NCBI GenBank assembly: GCA_934675045.1
Contig: CAKUPI010000004.1
Location: 1-27,696, forward strand
DNA from: an uncultured Eubacteriales bacterium
GTDB lineage: Bacteria > Bacillota > Clostridia > Oscillospirales > Butyricicoccaceae
Length of the DNA: 27,696 bases
Direction of reading: 5' to 3'
Under the pieces are notes generated by a model. It saw only the letters and a program-made list of their open reading frames with translations, was not told the DNA's origin and ran no database searches. A program made the translations under genes and the position numbers. This document shows, piece after piece, positions 14,323 through 22,080 of this stretch; positions within the stretch are counted from its first letter, which is position 1, and each line of letters starts with the position of its first letter.

Positions 14323-15474
14323 TTACGCCTGCCACCGCGCGGGCGGAATCTTTTTGCGCTTCAGCCGTTTGTAGCACCAGCCGCGCAGCAGCACATAGCC
14401 CACCGAGCACAGCGGAATGAAGATGAGCATGCCGGCAATGCCCATCAGGCTGCCGCCGACGGTGACGGCGACCAGCACCCAGATGGAGGGAAGGCCGATC
14501 GAGCTGCCCACCACGTGCGGGTAAATGAGGTTGCCCTCGATTTGCTGCAAAACGAGGAAGAGGACGACAAACCACAGCGCGCGCGCCGGGTCGACGATGA
14601 GAATGAGAAAGGCGCCGACAAAGCAGCCGATAAAGGCGCCGACCAGCGGGATCAGGGCGGTGAAGGCGACAAGCGCGCCGACCATGACGGCGTAGGGGAA
14701 GCGGAACACGGTCATGGCGACGAGGAACATGAGGCCGAGAATGAGCGCTTCGACGCACTGGCCCGACAGAAAGCGCGAAAAGGTCCGATCGGACAGGCGC
14801 AGGATGTCCAGCAGCGGCTCCACCCGTTTTTCGGGCAAAAGGGCGTACAGCAGCATTTTGCTCTGGCGCATGAGCTTTTCCTTTTGCAGCAGGATATACA
14901 GGCAAAAGACAAAGGCGACGACAAAGCTGACAACGCCGGAGACCAGCGAGCCGGCGGCGCCGACGGTCGAGCTGAAGAGGCTTTGCCCCATCTCCTTGAA
15001 GGTGTTGAGGGCGCTTGTGACAACCGACTGCCAGTCGATGTTAAACTGGGCTAACAGCTCGCCCGCCTCGGGGAAGCGATCGGCCAGCGCGGCGGCCCGG
15101 GCGGCGGCCCGTTTGGCAAAGCCCGGCAGGCCGCCGAGCAGAATCTCGATGGAGCGGTCCATTTCCGGGGCGATGAGCAGAACCAGAAGCACCAAAACGG
15201 CAAGGATAAGGAGCAGGGCCAGCAGCAGGCTGAGGACCCGCCGGAAGCGCCGCAGGCGCGGCGGCGCCTTGGCGAACAGGTGCTTTTCCAGCGCGCGCAT
15301 GGGGACGTTGAGGACAAAGGCAAAGCAGGCCCCCAGGAAAAAGGGGAAAAAGAGCCGCCACACGAAAAGCAGGGCGTCGACGACGGCGGAAAAGTGCTGA
15401 AGCAGCGCGTACAGCGCAACGCCGCCGGCAATGAGCAGGGCCAGCTGCCGGAAGGTCTTTTTGTCCAGTGGCAC
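14323..15474 (-). CDS. AI-2E family transporter (polytopic membrane protein)
   Basis: A 383-residue integral membrane protein of the AI-2E/UPF0118 family, whose members export small molecules or act as cation antiporters; the autoinducer-2 name reflects E. coli TqsA and does not prove substrate. Hydrophobic spans are seen near residues 10-27, 33-56 and 80-105, then about 165-190, and four or five more after residue 220. A charged, amphipathic region lies between the third and fourth. The signature NLIYPHVVGSSIGLPSIWVL near the C-terminus is typical. The GTG start at 15474 is chosen because GGAGG stands nine bases before it; the frame continues upstream but would overlap the thioesterase. It starts four bases after the thioesterase stop, so the two are probably translationally coupled. 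Confidence 0.88.
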   Translation of the reverse strand: MPLDKKTFRQLALLIAGGVALYALLQHFSAVVDALLFVWRLFFPFFLGACFAFVLNVPMRALEKHLFAKAPPRLRRFRRVLSLLLALLLILAVLVLLVLLIAPEMDRSIEILLGGLPGFAKRAAARAAALADRFPEAGELLAQFNIDWQSVVTSALNTFKEMGQSLFSSTVGAAGSLVSGVVSFVVAFVFCLYILLQKEKLMRQSKMLLYALLPEKRVEPLLDILRLSDRTFSRFLSGQCVEALILGLMFLVAMTVFRFPYAVMVGALVAFTALIPLVGAFIGCFVGAFLILIVDPARALWFVVLFLVLQQIEGNLIYPHVVGSSIGLPSIWVLVAVTVGGSLMGIAGMLIFIPLCSVGYVLLRGWCYKRLKRKKIPPARWQA

Positions 15475-15478
15475 GGGC

Positions 15479-15880
15479 TTATCCCTCCCGCCCGCCGGAC
15501 GCGCCGCGGGCGCGGCACTTCTGCACGAACTTTTGGGCGTCGACGACAAAGCGCTCGTGCGTGCCCTCGCCTATCAGGGAGACCTCGTCAAAGGCCCTGA
15601 CGTCAAAGGTCAGCCTGCGGCGGTCGATTTCGCGCAGCGTGCACTCGAAGCGCACCTTCATGCCGACGGGCGTGGGGGCCAGATGGGTGACGCTGACGGC
15701 GGTTCCGACCGTCGTCATGCCCTCGTCCAAAGCGCCCTGCACACATTCGAGGCAGACGTTTTCCATAAAGGCGATGAGAATGGGGGTGGCAAAAACATCC
15801 AGACAGCCGCTCTTCATGTTGGCGGCGGTCATCGTGGGCTCGACCGTGACGGTCAGCGAATGGGTCATTCCGGATTGCAT
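15479..15880 (-). CDS. FlK-type (fluoroacetyl-CoA-like) hotdog thioesterase
   Basis: A small hotdog-fold acyl-CoA thioesterase of 133 residues. It closely resembles the fluoroacetyl-CoA thioesterase FlK of Streptomyces cattleya as I recall it. The catalytic set Thr42/Glu50/His76 of FlK corresponds here to T32, E40 and H66 with identical spacing, inside FATPILIAFMENVC and GTAVSVTHLAPTP. The C-terminal GEGTHERFVV segment also matches. The natural substrate is unknown; fluoroacetate detoxification is only one possibility, and hydrolysis of a small toxic or dead-end acyl-CoA is likelier in this setting. AAAGGAG is nine bases before the ATG at 15880. It is the first gene of a two-gene minus-strand operon under a clear promoter. 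Confidence 0.9.
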   Translation of the reverse strand: MQSGMTHSLTVTVEPTMTAANMKSGCLDVFATPILIAFMENVCLECVQGALDEGMTTVGTAVSVTHLAPTPVGMKVRFECTLREIDRRRLTFDVRAFDEVSLIGEGTHERFVVDAQKFVQKCRARGASGGREG

Positions 15881-15935
15881 GTTGTTTGTCTCCTTTAAAA
15901 ACGGGCGCAGACGGCAGCGCCGATGTATCAGCTTC

Positions 15936-15964
15936 AGTATACTACAAAAGCGCCCTCTTTTCAA
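15936..15964 (-). promoter_or_regulatory. Promoter of the thioesterase/AI-2E operon
   Basis: On the minus strand TTGAAA (15964-15959), a 17-base spacer and TATACT (15941-15936), about 55 bases before the thioesterase start. Confidence 0.82.
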
Positions 15965-16109
15965 ACAAAGAGGGGAGGAATGGCCATATCTTTTGCGGAA
16001 AGCCGTCGATGCATAGAGGGAAAAATTATTAATCCCTCGTACAATGGTCAATGTGGACAATAAAAGTAAAAATATTCTGTCGTAAATTCACGATAGTGAC
16101 GAATTGTAC
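15965..16109. promoter_or_regulatory. AT-rich divergent control region with ATTG-type motif
   Basis: Between the two divergent -35 boxes lies AATGTGGACAAT (16050-16061), differing by one base from the ATTGTGGACAAT dyad upstream of buk, with a further ACAATGGTCAAT directly before it. A hairpin GAGGGA/TCCCTC spans 16016-16038. TTGTACTT occurs twice (16104-16111 and 16156-16163), flanking the + strand promoter. These are candidate operator sites; none is proven. Confidence 0.4.
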
Positions 16110-16138
16110 TTGAAAGTTCTGCAAATACATTGTAATAT
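16110..16138 (+). promoter_or_regulatory. Promoter of the peptide ABC transporter operon
   Basis: TTGAAA (16110-16115), a 17-base spacer and TAATAT (16133-16138) preceded by TG. The start codon is about 110 bases downstream. The surroundings are much richer in A/T than the genes. Confidence 0.8.
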
Positions 16139-16247
16139 TGGTGTAATACATACCCTTGTACTTTGCAAAAAAACCGAGAGAGGAGGAAATATTTCTATCT
16201 GTATGCTAATAAAAATACATAGACACAATGCAAAGGAGGAAAACACG

Positions 16248-17903
16248 ATGAAAAAACTGCTTGCCCTACTGATGGCCTGTGCCATGCTGTTTGCGCTGTT
16301 TGGCTGCGCGACGGAGGGCTCCAACGGCGGAAACGATCCCGGCAATACCGGAGGCGACCAGGGCGGCACGAGCGGCACCAGCGGCACGAGCGGTACGAGC
16401 GGCACGAGCGGCGGCGACGGGCTCAAGGTGCTCAAATACGCCAACGTGTACCCCGATATGCTGGTGCTGGACGTGATGAAATCGACGACGACCGACACCA
16501 TCCAGGCCGGCAGCATGGTCTGCGAGGCCCTGCTGGACTTTGATGAGGACTTTGCCGTAAAACCGCTGCTGCTCAAGGAGCTGCCGACGTCGGACGACGG
16601 CGTCACCTTCCACTGCGAGCTGAAGCAGGGCATCAAGTTCCACGACGGCACCGAGCTGAAGGCCTCGGACGTGGAGTATACCTACAAGCGCATGTTCCTG
16701 CCCGAGACGGTGTGCGTCAACACCTTCCTGTGCGACATGATTCTGGGCGCCAAGGACATGCTCAACGGCGAGACCACCGAGCTTGAGGGCTTCAAGGTCA
16801 CGGGCGATTACAGCTTTGACATCACGCTGGAAAGCCCCTACGCCCCCTTCCTGTCCGTTCTGGCGTGCGAGCAGCTGTCCATTTACCCCGAAAAGGCCTG
16901 CACCGAGGCGGGCGACCGCTGGGGCGTCGATGTCTTTATCGGCACCGGCCCGTTCAAGCTCAAGGAGTTCAAGTCCAAGGACCGTCTGATTGTCGAGCGG
17001 TTTGACGACTACCACGGCGAAAAGCCGACGCTGGACCAGATCGAAGTCTACAACATGGACGCCAACACCATGCTGCTGGAGTTTGAAAGCGGCAACATCG
17101 ACATCGTCGGCGTGGGACAGGATCAGGCCGACGCCTACCGTAACAATCCGGATTTTGCCGACGAGTTTGTCATCAACCCCCTGATCGGCATCATTTCGCT
17201 GAACCTGAACGTCAAAAAGGCCCCGCTGGACAACGTCAAGGTCCGCGAAGCCATCGGCTACGCCGTCAACCGTCAGGCCATTGTCGACAACTACCTCAAG
17301 GGCAACGCCTACGCCACCAGCTGCTTCATTCCGCGAGGCTGCATGGGCTTTGACGAGGACCGGCCCATCGACAAGTACGACCCCGCGAAGGCCAAGGCGC
17401 TTTTGACCGAGGCCGGGTTCCCCGACGGCATCCACATTATCACCACCATCTCTGAAAAGAGCAGCGCGGTCGGCATTGCCACCGTTTTGCAGCAGCAGAT
17501 GAAGGAAGCGGGCATCGAGTTCGAGATTCAGAAGGTGGACAACGCCGCTTACATCGACCTGCGCAAAAACGGCGAGGTTCAGGTGGCCTTCTCGACCTGG
17601 TACGCCGACATCGTCGACCCCGACAACTTCCTGTACACCATTCTGCACTCGGAGTCCTCGCCCTTCTTCTCGTCCAACTACCACAATCCCGAGTTTGACG
17701 CGCTGCTGGATCAGGGCCGCGTGGTCACCGACCCCGCCGAGCGCGAAAAGCTGTACCGCGAGGCAGAGGCCATTGCCGTCACCAAGGACTTTGTCAACAT
17801 TCCGCTGTACAACCCCATTAAGTTCTATCTGGTGCAGCAGAACGTCAAGGGCGTCAAGTTCCTCAACAGCATGGTCGACCTGTTCTACGCCACGAAATCC
17901 TGA
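16248..17903 (+). CDS. Peptide ABC transporter substrate-binding lipoprotein (SBP family 5)
   Basis: The extracellular peptide-capturing component of the importer, anchored by lipid on the outer face of the membrane. It is 551 residues. Residues 1-20 form a lipoprotein signal (MKKLLALLMACAMLFALFGC) with C20 as the lipidated cysteine. A flexible Gly/Ser/Thr linker follows, including five GTS repeats (about residues 40-54). The rest is a family-5 (DppA/OppA-like) binding fold with the typical KFHDGTELKASDVEYTYKR region and TGPFKL. AAAGGAGG is about nine bases before the ATG. It is first in an operon with two permeases and two ATPases, and a strong hairpin after it probably keeps its mRNA level above the others. 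The ligand is predicted to be di- or oligopeptides; nickel or other solutes are possible in this family. Confidence 0.92.
   Translation: MKKLLALLMACAMLFALFGCATEGSNGGNDPGNTGGDQGGTSGTSGTSGTSGTSGGDGLKVLKYANVYPDMLVLDVMKSTTTDTIQAGSMVCEALLDFDEDFAVKPLLLKELPTSDDGVTFHCELKQGIKFHDGTELKASDVEYTYKRMFLPETVCVNTFLCDMILGAKDMLNGETTELEGFKVTGDYSFDITLESPYAPFLSVLACEQLSIYPEKACTEAGDRWGVDVFIGTGPFKLKEFKSKDRLIVERFDDYHGEKPTLDQIEVYNMDANTMLLEFESGNIDIVGVGQDQADAYRNNPDFADEFVINPLIGIISLNLNVKKAPLDNVKVREAIGYAVNRQAIVDNYLKGNAYATSCFIPRGCMGFDEDRPIDKYDPAKAKALLTEAGFPDGIHIITTISEKSSAVGIATVLQQQMKEAGIEFEIQKVDNAAYIDLRKNGEVQVAFSTWYADIVDPDNFLYTILHSESSPFFSSNYHNPEFDALLDQGRVVTDPAEREKLYREAEAIAVTKDFVNIPLYNPIKFYLVQQNVKGVKFLNSMVDLFYATKS
16365..16409 (+). 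repeat. Five in-frame 9-bp repeats (Gly-Thr-Ser) in the lipoprotein linker
   Basis: Five consecutive units of GGC-AC(G/C)-AGC (one with GGT) encode GTS repeated five times, right after the lipidated N-terminus. Codon changes are few, so the tract is a minisatellite able to change copy number without breaking frame. Confidence 0.85.
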
Positions 17904-17939
17904 TAAAAGCGCCTGAGAAAACCGATAGGACGTGCTACC

Positions 17940-17976
17940 ACCGAGGCAGGGGGCAAAACCCGCTCCCTGCCTCGGT
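17940..17976 (+). promoter_or_regulatory. Intercistronic hairpin after the lipoprotein gene
   Basis: ACCGAGGCAGGG (17940-17951) pairs perfectly with CCCTGCCTCGGT (17965-17976), a 12-bp stem with a 13-base loop and no T-run behind it. Located between the binding-protein gene and the first permease, it fits a 3' stabiliser or partial terminator that gives more binding protein than channel. Confidence 0.8.
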
Positions 17977-18024
17977 TATATCCGCAAAGCAGAGATCCCA
18001 TCCAATGTGAGGGAGAGTGATAGT

Positions 18025-18954
18025 TTGATTAAATACACAATCAAGCGCCTTTTGCAGACGTTGATCGTTTTGCTCGGCGTCAGTCTTATCACCTTTGTCA
18101 TGCTCAATATCGCGCCCGGCGACCCCGTCGGCGTTATGCTGGAAAAGCGCGCCGATCAGGAAACCATCGACCGCGTGCGGCATGAGATGGGGCTGGACAG
18201 GCCCTATGTCGAGCAGTACCTGAGCTTTGTCAAAGGCGCAGTCGTCGGCGACTTCGGCGACTCGTACTTCCAGCACAAGCCCGTCAGCGAAATCCTCGGG
18301 GAGGCCTTTCAGATCACGGCGTCCCTCGGCGTGTGGGTCATTATCTTCTCAATTCTCCTCGGCATGCTGTTCGGCATATCGGCAGCCGTGCTGCGGGGCG
18401 GCTGGGGCGATAAGCTCATCATTCTGATCTCCACGCTCGGCATGGCCATGCCGTCCTTCTGGATCGCCATCATTTTGCAGATCGTCTTTGGCCTTCGGCT
18501 CAAGATTCTGCCCATTTCCGGCTTGCAGAACATGTCGGGCTACGTCTTGCCGACCATCTCGCTCGGCATGATTTACGCGGCCTCCATCGCCCGCCTGTGC
18601 CGCACCAACATGCTGGATGCGCTCAATCAGGACTATGTGCGCACGGCGCGCGCCAAGGGCGTCAGCGAGTTTAAAATCGTCATGGAGCACGGACTGAAAA
18701 ACGCCGCCATCCCCATCATCACCTACATCGGCATTCTGATCAAGAGCATTCTGGGCGGTTCGGTCCTGGTCGAGACGGTCTTTTCCATTCCCGGACTGGG
18801 AAAAACCATGGTCGACGCCATTACGCAGCGCGACATCAGCCTCATTCAGGGCTGCACCATTTACATCGCCGTCGTCTTTGTTTTGGCAAACCTCGTCATC
18901 GACCTGGTTTACGGATTGCTTGATCCGCGAATTCGCGTTGCGCAGGAGGGCTAA
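18025..18954 (+). CDS. dppB: Dipeptide/oligopeptide ABC transporter permease (DppB type)
   Basis: First membrane channel subunit, 309 residues. It has the DppB/OppB layout: one N-terminal membrane span (TLIVLLGVSLITFVMLNIAPGDP), a periplasm-side loop, then five more spans. The ATPase-coupling EAA loop is ARAKGVSEFKIVMEHGLKNA. I choose TTG at 18025 as start because the encoded protein then begins with IKYTIKRLLQT as family members do and GGGAG (18011-18015) is nine bases upstream. The frame is open further upstream, but only through the intercistronic hairpin. The next gene starts two bases after the stop. Confidence 0.92.
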   Translation: MIKYTIKRLLQTLIVLLGVSLITFVMLNIAPGDPVGVMLEKRADQETIDRVRHEMGLDRPYVEQYLSFVKGAVVGDFGDSYFQHKPVSEILGEAFQITASLGVWVIIFSILLGMLFGISAAVLRGGWGDKLIILISTLGMAMPSFWIAIILQIVFGLRLKILPISGLQNMSGYVLPTISLGMIYAASIARLCRTNMLDALNQDYVRTARAKGVSEFKIVMEHGLKNAAIPIITYIGILIKSILGGSVLVETVFSIPGLGKTMVDAITQRDISLIQGCTIYIAVVFVLANLVIDLVYGLLDPRIRVAQEG

Positions 18955-18956
18955 GT

Positions 18957-19868
18957 ATGGGATTTTTTAAACGAAAAAGCGACGTCTACGGCGCGCTCAT
19001 CGAGGGCGCCGAGGGCGTGTCCTACACCAGCTTTTACCACGATGCGATGAAGCGCCTCAAAAAAGACAAGGTGGCCATGGTCTGCCTGTGCGTGGTCATC
19101 ATCATCGCGCTGGCCGCCGTCTTTGCCCCGCTCATCACCCCGTATGAAGAGGATCACATGGACATCGGCAACGAGCTGGCCGGTCCGTCGGCGCAGCACT
19201 GGCTGGGCACCGACGAGTTCGGGCGCGATATTTTCACCCGCATCGTCTACGGCTCGCGCGTTTCGCTGATGGTCGGTCTGGTCGCCGAGGCCATCGCCGT
19301 GGCCATTGGGCTGATCGTCGGCGCCGTCGCCGGCTATTACGGCGGGAAGGTCGACGCGGTGCTTTCCCGCATCATTGAGATTTTCGCCTCCTTCCCGCAC
19401 ATTCTGTTCGCCATCGTCGTCATGTTTGTTTTGGGAACGGGCATTATCAACGTCTTTATCGCCGTCGGCGTCGTCGGCTGGACGGGTCTTGCCCGCGTTA
19501 TCCGCTCACAGATCATGCAGCTCAAGCAGAAGGAATACGTCGAGGCGGCGCGCGCCAGCGGCGGACGCAACATGCAGATCATCTTCCGCCACCTCATTCC
19601 CAACTGCCTGTCGACCATCATCGTCGTGGCGACGATGAACATTCCCTCGGACATCATGTACGAAGCCAGCCTGTCCTTCCTCGGTCTGGGCGTTCAGCCG
19701 CCGCAGGCCAGCTGGGGCTCGATGATTTCGGAGGCGCGCAAGTTCATGCGGCAAAACGCCGGTTACAGCGTGTTCCCCGGTCTTGCGCTGATCATCACCG
19801 TCCTCGCCTTCAACCTGCTGGGCGACGCGCTGCGCGATGCGCTTGACCCGCGCCTGAAAAACCTGTAA
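18957..19868 (+). CDS. dppC: Dipeptide/oligopeptide ABC transporter permease (DppC type)
   Basis: Second channel subunit, 303 residues, pairing with the DppB-type protein. Features are an N-terminal cytoplasmic tail, a first membrane span (VAMVCLCVVIIIALAAVFAP), the conserved HWLGTDEFGRDIFTRIVYGSR segment of this subfamily (in part HWLGTDEFGRDIF), and an EAA loop (EAARASGGRNMQIIFRHLIP) that docks on the ATPases. GGAGGG is eight bases before the ATG, at the end of dppB. Twelve bases separate it from dppD. Confidence 0.94.
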   Translation: MGFFKRKSDVYGALIEGAEGVSYTSFYHDAMKRLKKDKVAMVCLCVVIIIALAAVFAPLITPYEEDHMDIGNELAGPSAQHWLGTDEFGRDIFTRIVYGSRVSLMVGLVAEAIAVAIGLIVGAVAGYYGGKVDAVLSRIIEIFASFPHILFAIVVMFVLGTGIINVFIAVGVVGWTGLARVIRSQIMQLKQKEYVEAARASGGRNMQIIFRHLIPNCLSTIIVVATMNIPSDIMYEASLSFLGLGVQPPQASWGSMISEARKFMRQNAGYSVFPGLALIITVLAFNLLGDALRDALDPRLKNL

Positions 19869-19880
19869 GGAGGGGCGAAC

Positions 19881-20868
19881 ATGGGTGAAAAACTGTTGGA
19901 GGTCAAGAACCTCAGTACCTATTTCTACACCGATGAGGGCGTTGTTTACGCGCTGGACGACGTCAGCTTTGACCTGAACAAAGGCGAGGCGCTGGGAATC
20001 GTCGGCGAGTCGGGCAGCGGCAAGAGCGTAACGGCCCTGTCCATTATTCGGCTGGTGCAGTCGCCCCCGGGCAAAATTGTCGCGGGCGAGGTGCTGCTGG
20101 AAGGCGATGATTTGCTCAAAAAGACCGAAAAGGAAATGCGCCGTATCCGCGGCGAGAAGGTTTCCATGATTTTTCAGGAGCCCATGACGGCCCTCAACCC
20201 CGTCTTTACCGTCGGCCGACAGATTATGGAGAGCGTTCTCATCCACCAGCACAAGAGCAAGAAGGAGGCGCGCAAGCAGGCCATTGAAATGCTGCGGCTG
20301 GTCGGTATTCCGGCGCCGGAAAAGCGCATCGACGACTACCCGCACCAGATGTCGGGCGGCATGCGGCAGCGCGTGATGATCGCCATCGCGCTGTGCTGCA
20401 ATCCGCAGCTTCTCATCTGCGACGAGCCGACGACGGCCCTCGACGTCACCATTCAGGCGCAGATTCTCGAGCTGATTCGCGACATCCGCGAGCGGCTGGG
20501 GACCTCGGTCATCCTCATCACGCACGATTTGGGCGTTGTGGCGCAGGTGACCGACCGCGTCATGATCATGTACGCCGGCAAGGCGATGGAATACGGCACG
20601 GTGCGTGAAATCTTCACCAGCCCGCGCCACCCCTACACCGTCGCCCTGCTAAAATCCATTCCCGTCATCGAAAAGAAGACGGAGCGTCTGAACGTCATCC
20701 GCGGCATGGTGCCCAGTCTGAGCAAGCGGCCCGAGGGCTGCCTGTTCCACCCCCGGTGCGACGAGGCCTGCGAGCTTTGCCGCACCGAACGGCCCGAGCT
20801 GGTGATGATGGAGGACGGGCGGCAGGTGCGCTGCCACAAATACACCGGAAAATGGGAGGAACAGAGCC

Positions 20869-20879
<11 letters not shown>
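19881..20879 (+). CDS. dppD: Dipeptide/oligopeptide ABC transporter ATPase (DppD type)
   Basis: First cytoplasmic ATPase, 332 residues. Walker A GESGSGKS at residues 42-49, ABC signature SGGMRQR at 158-164 and Walker B with D181-E182 (ICDEPT) are intact. The C-terminal oligopeptide-transporter domain carries the cysteine-rich [14 protein letters not shown], which in relatives can hold an iron-sulfur cluster. The last 11 bases overlap the start of dppF, so the two ATPases are translationally coupled, consistent with a heterodimer. Confidence 0.95.
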
Positions 20880-21867
<988 letters not shown>

Positions 21868-21872
21868 CCGGG

Positions 21873-21901
21873 AAAAGGGAGGCCTGCGGGCCTCCTTTTT
21901 T
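21873..21901 (+). terminator. Terminator of the ABC transporter operon
   Basis: GGAGGCC (21878-21884) pairs with GGCCTCC (21889-21895) around a four-base loop, extended by AAAA/TTTT, with six T at 21896-21901. Confidence 0.9.
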
Positions 21902-21995
21902 GCGTCCGCCGCCCGCCGCCGCGCAGAGGGCTGTCTGAAACGCCGGGGAAAAGGGACATATGTTGTGAAAAGCGCCAAAAAAAGGCGCGGCGCAC

Positions 21996-22024
21996 TTGAC
22001 TTTTTTGCCGCAATGTCTAATAAT
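21996..22024 (+). promoter_or_regulatory. Promoter of the S9 peptidase pair
   Basis: TTGACT (21996-22001) and TAATAA(T) (from 22018) with a 16-base spacer, some 57 bases before the first peptidase. A small hairpin GCGCC-A7-GGCGC at 21972-21988 lies just upstream. Confidence 0.7.
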
Positions 22025-22080
22025 GGTGGATAGTATTTACCGGAAAACAGAGGGCCCGAAAAGGGCAAAGGAGGAGCCAC

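Noticed and set aside
9551..14905. A 1784-codon open frame on the minus strand
   Set aside because: It lies antisense to three clearly functional + strand genes. Such frames arise when GC-rich third positions leave no TTA, CTA or TCA in register. It has no ribosome site or recognisable domain.
14323..15474. Proof of AI-2 quorum-sensing export
   Set aside because: The family name alone suggests it; members transport different substrates and no luxS or lsr gene is in the window.
16203..16247. In-frame upstream ATG for the binding lipoprotein
   Set aside because: It would add 15 polar residues before the signal peptide, and the AGGAGG at 16182-16187 is 15 bases away. ATG 16248 is better on both counts.
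16228..16251. Seven-codon open frame overlapping the lipoprotein start as ATGA
   Set aside because: Its own ribosome site is missing and its codons are simply the AGGAGG region of the next gene. Probably chance.
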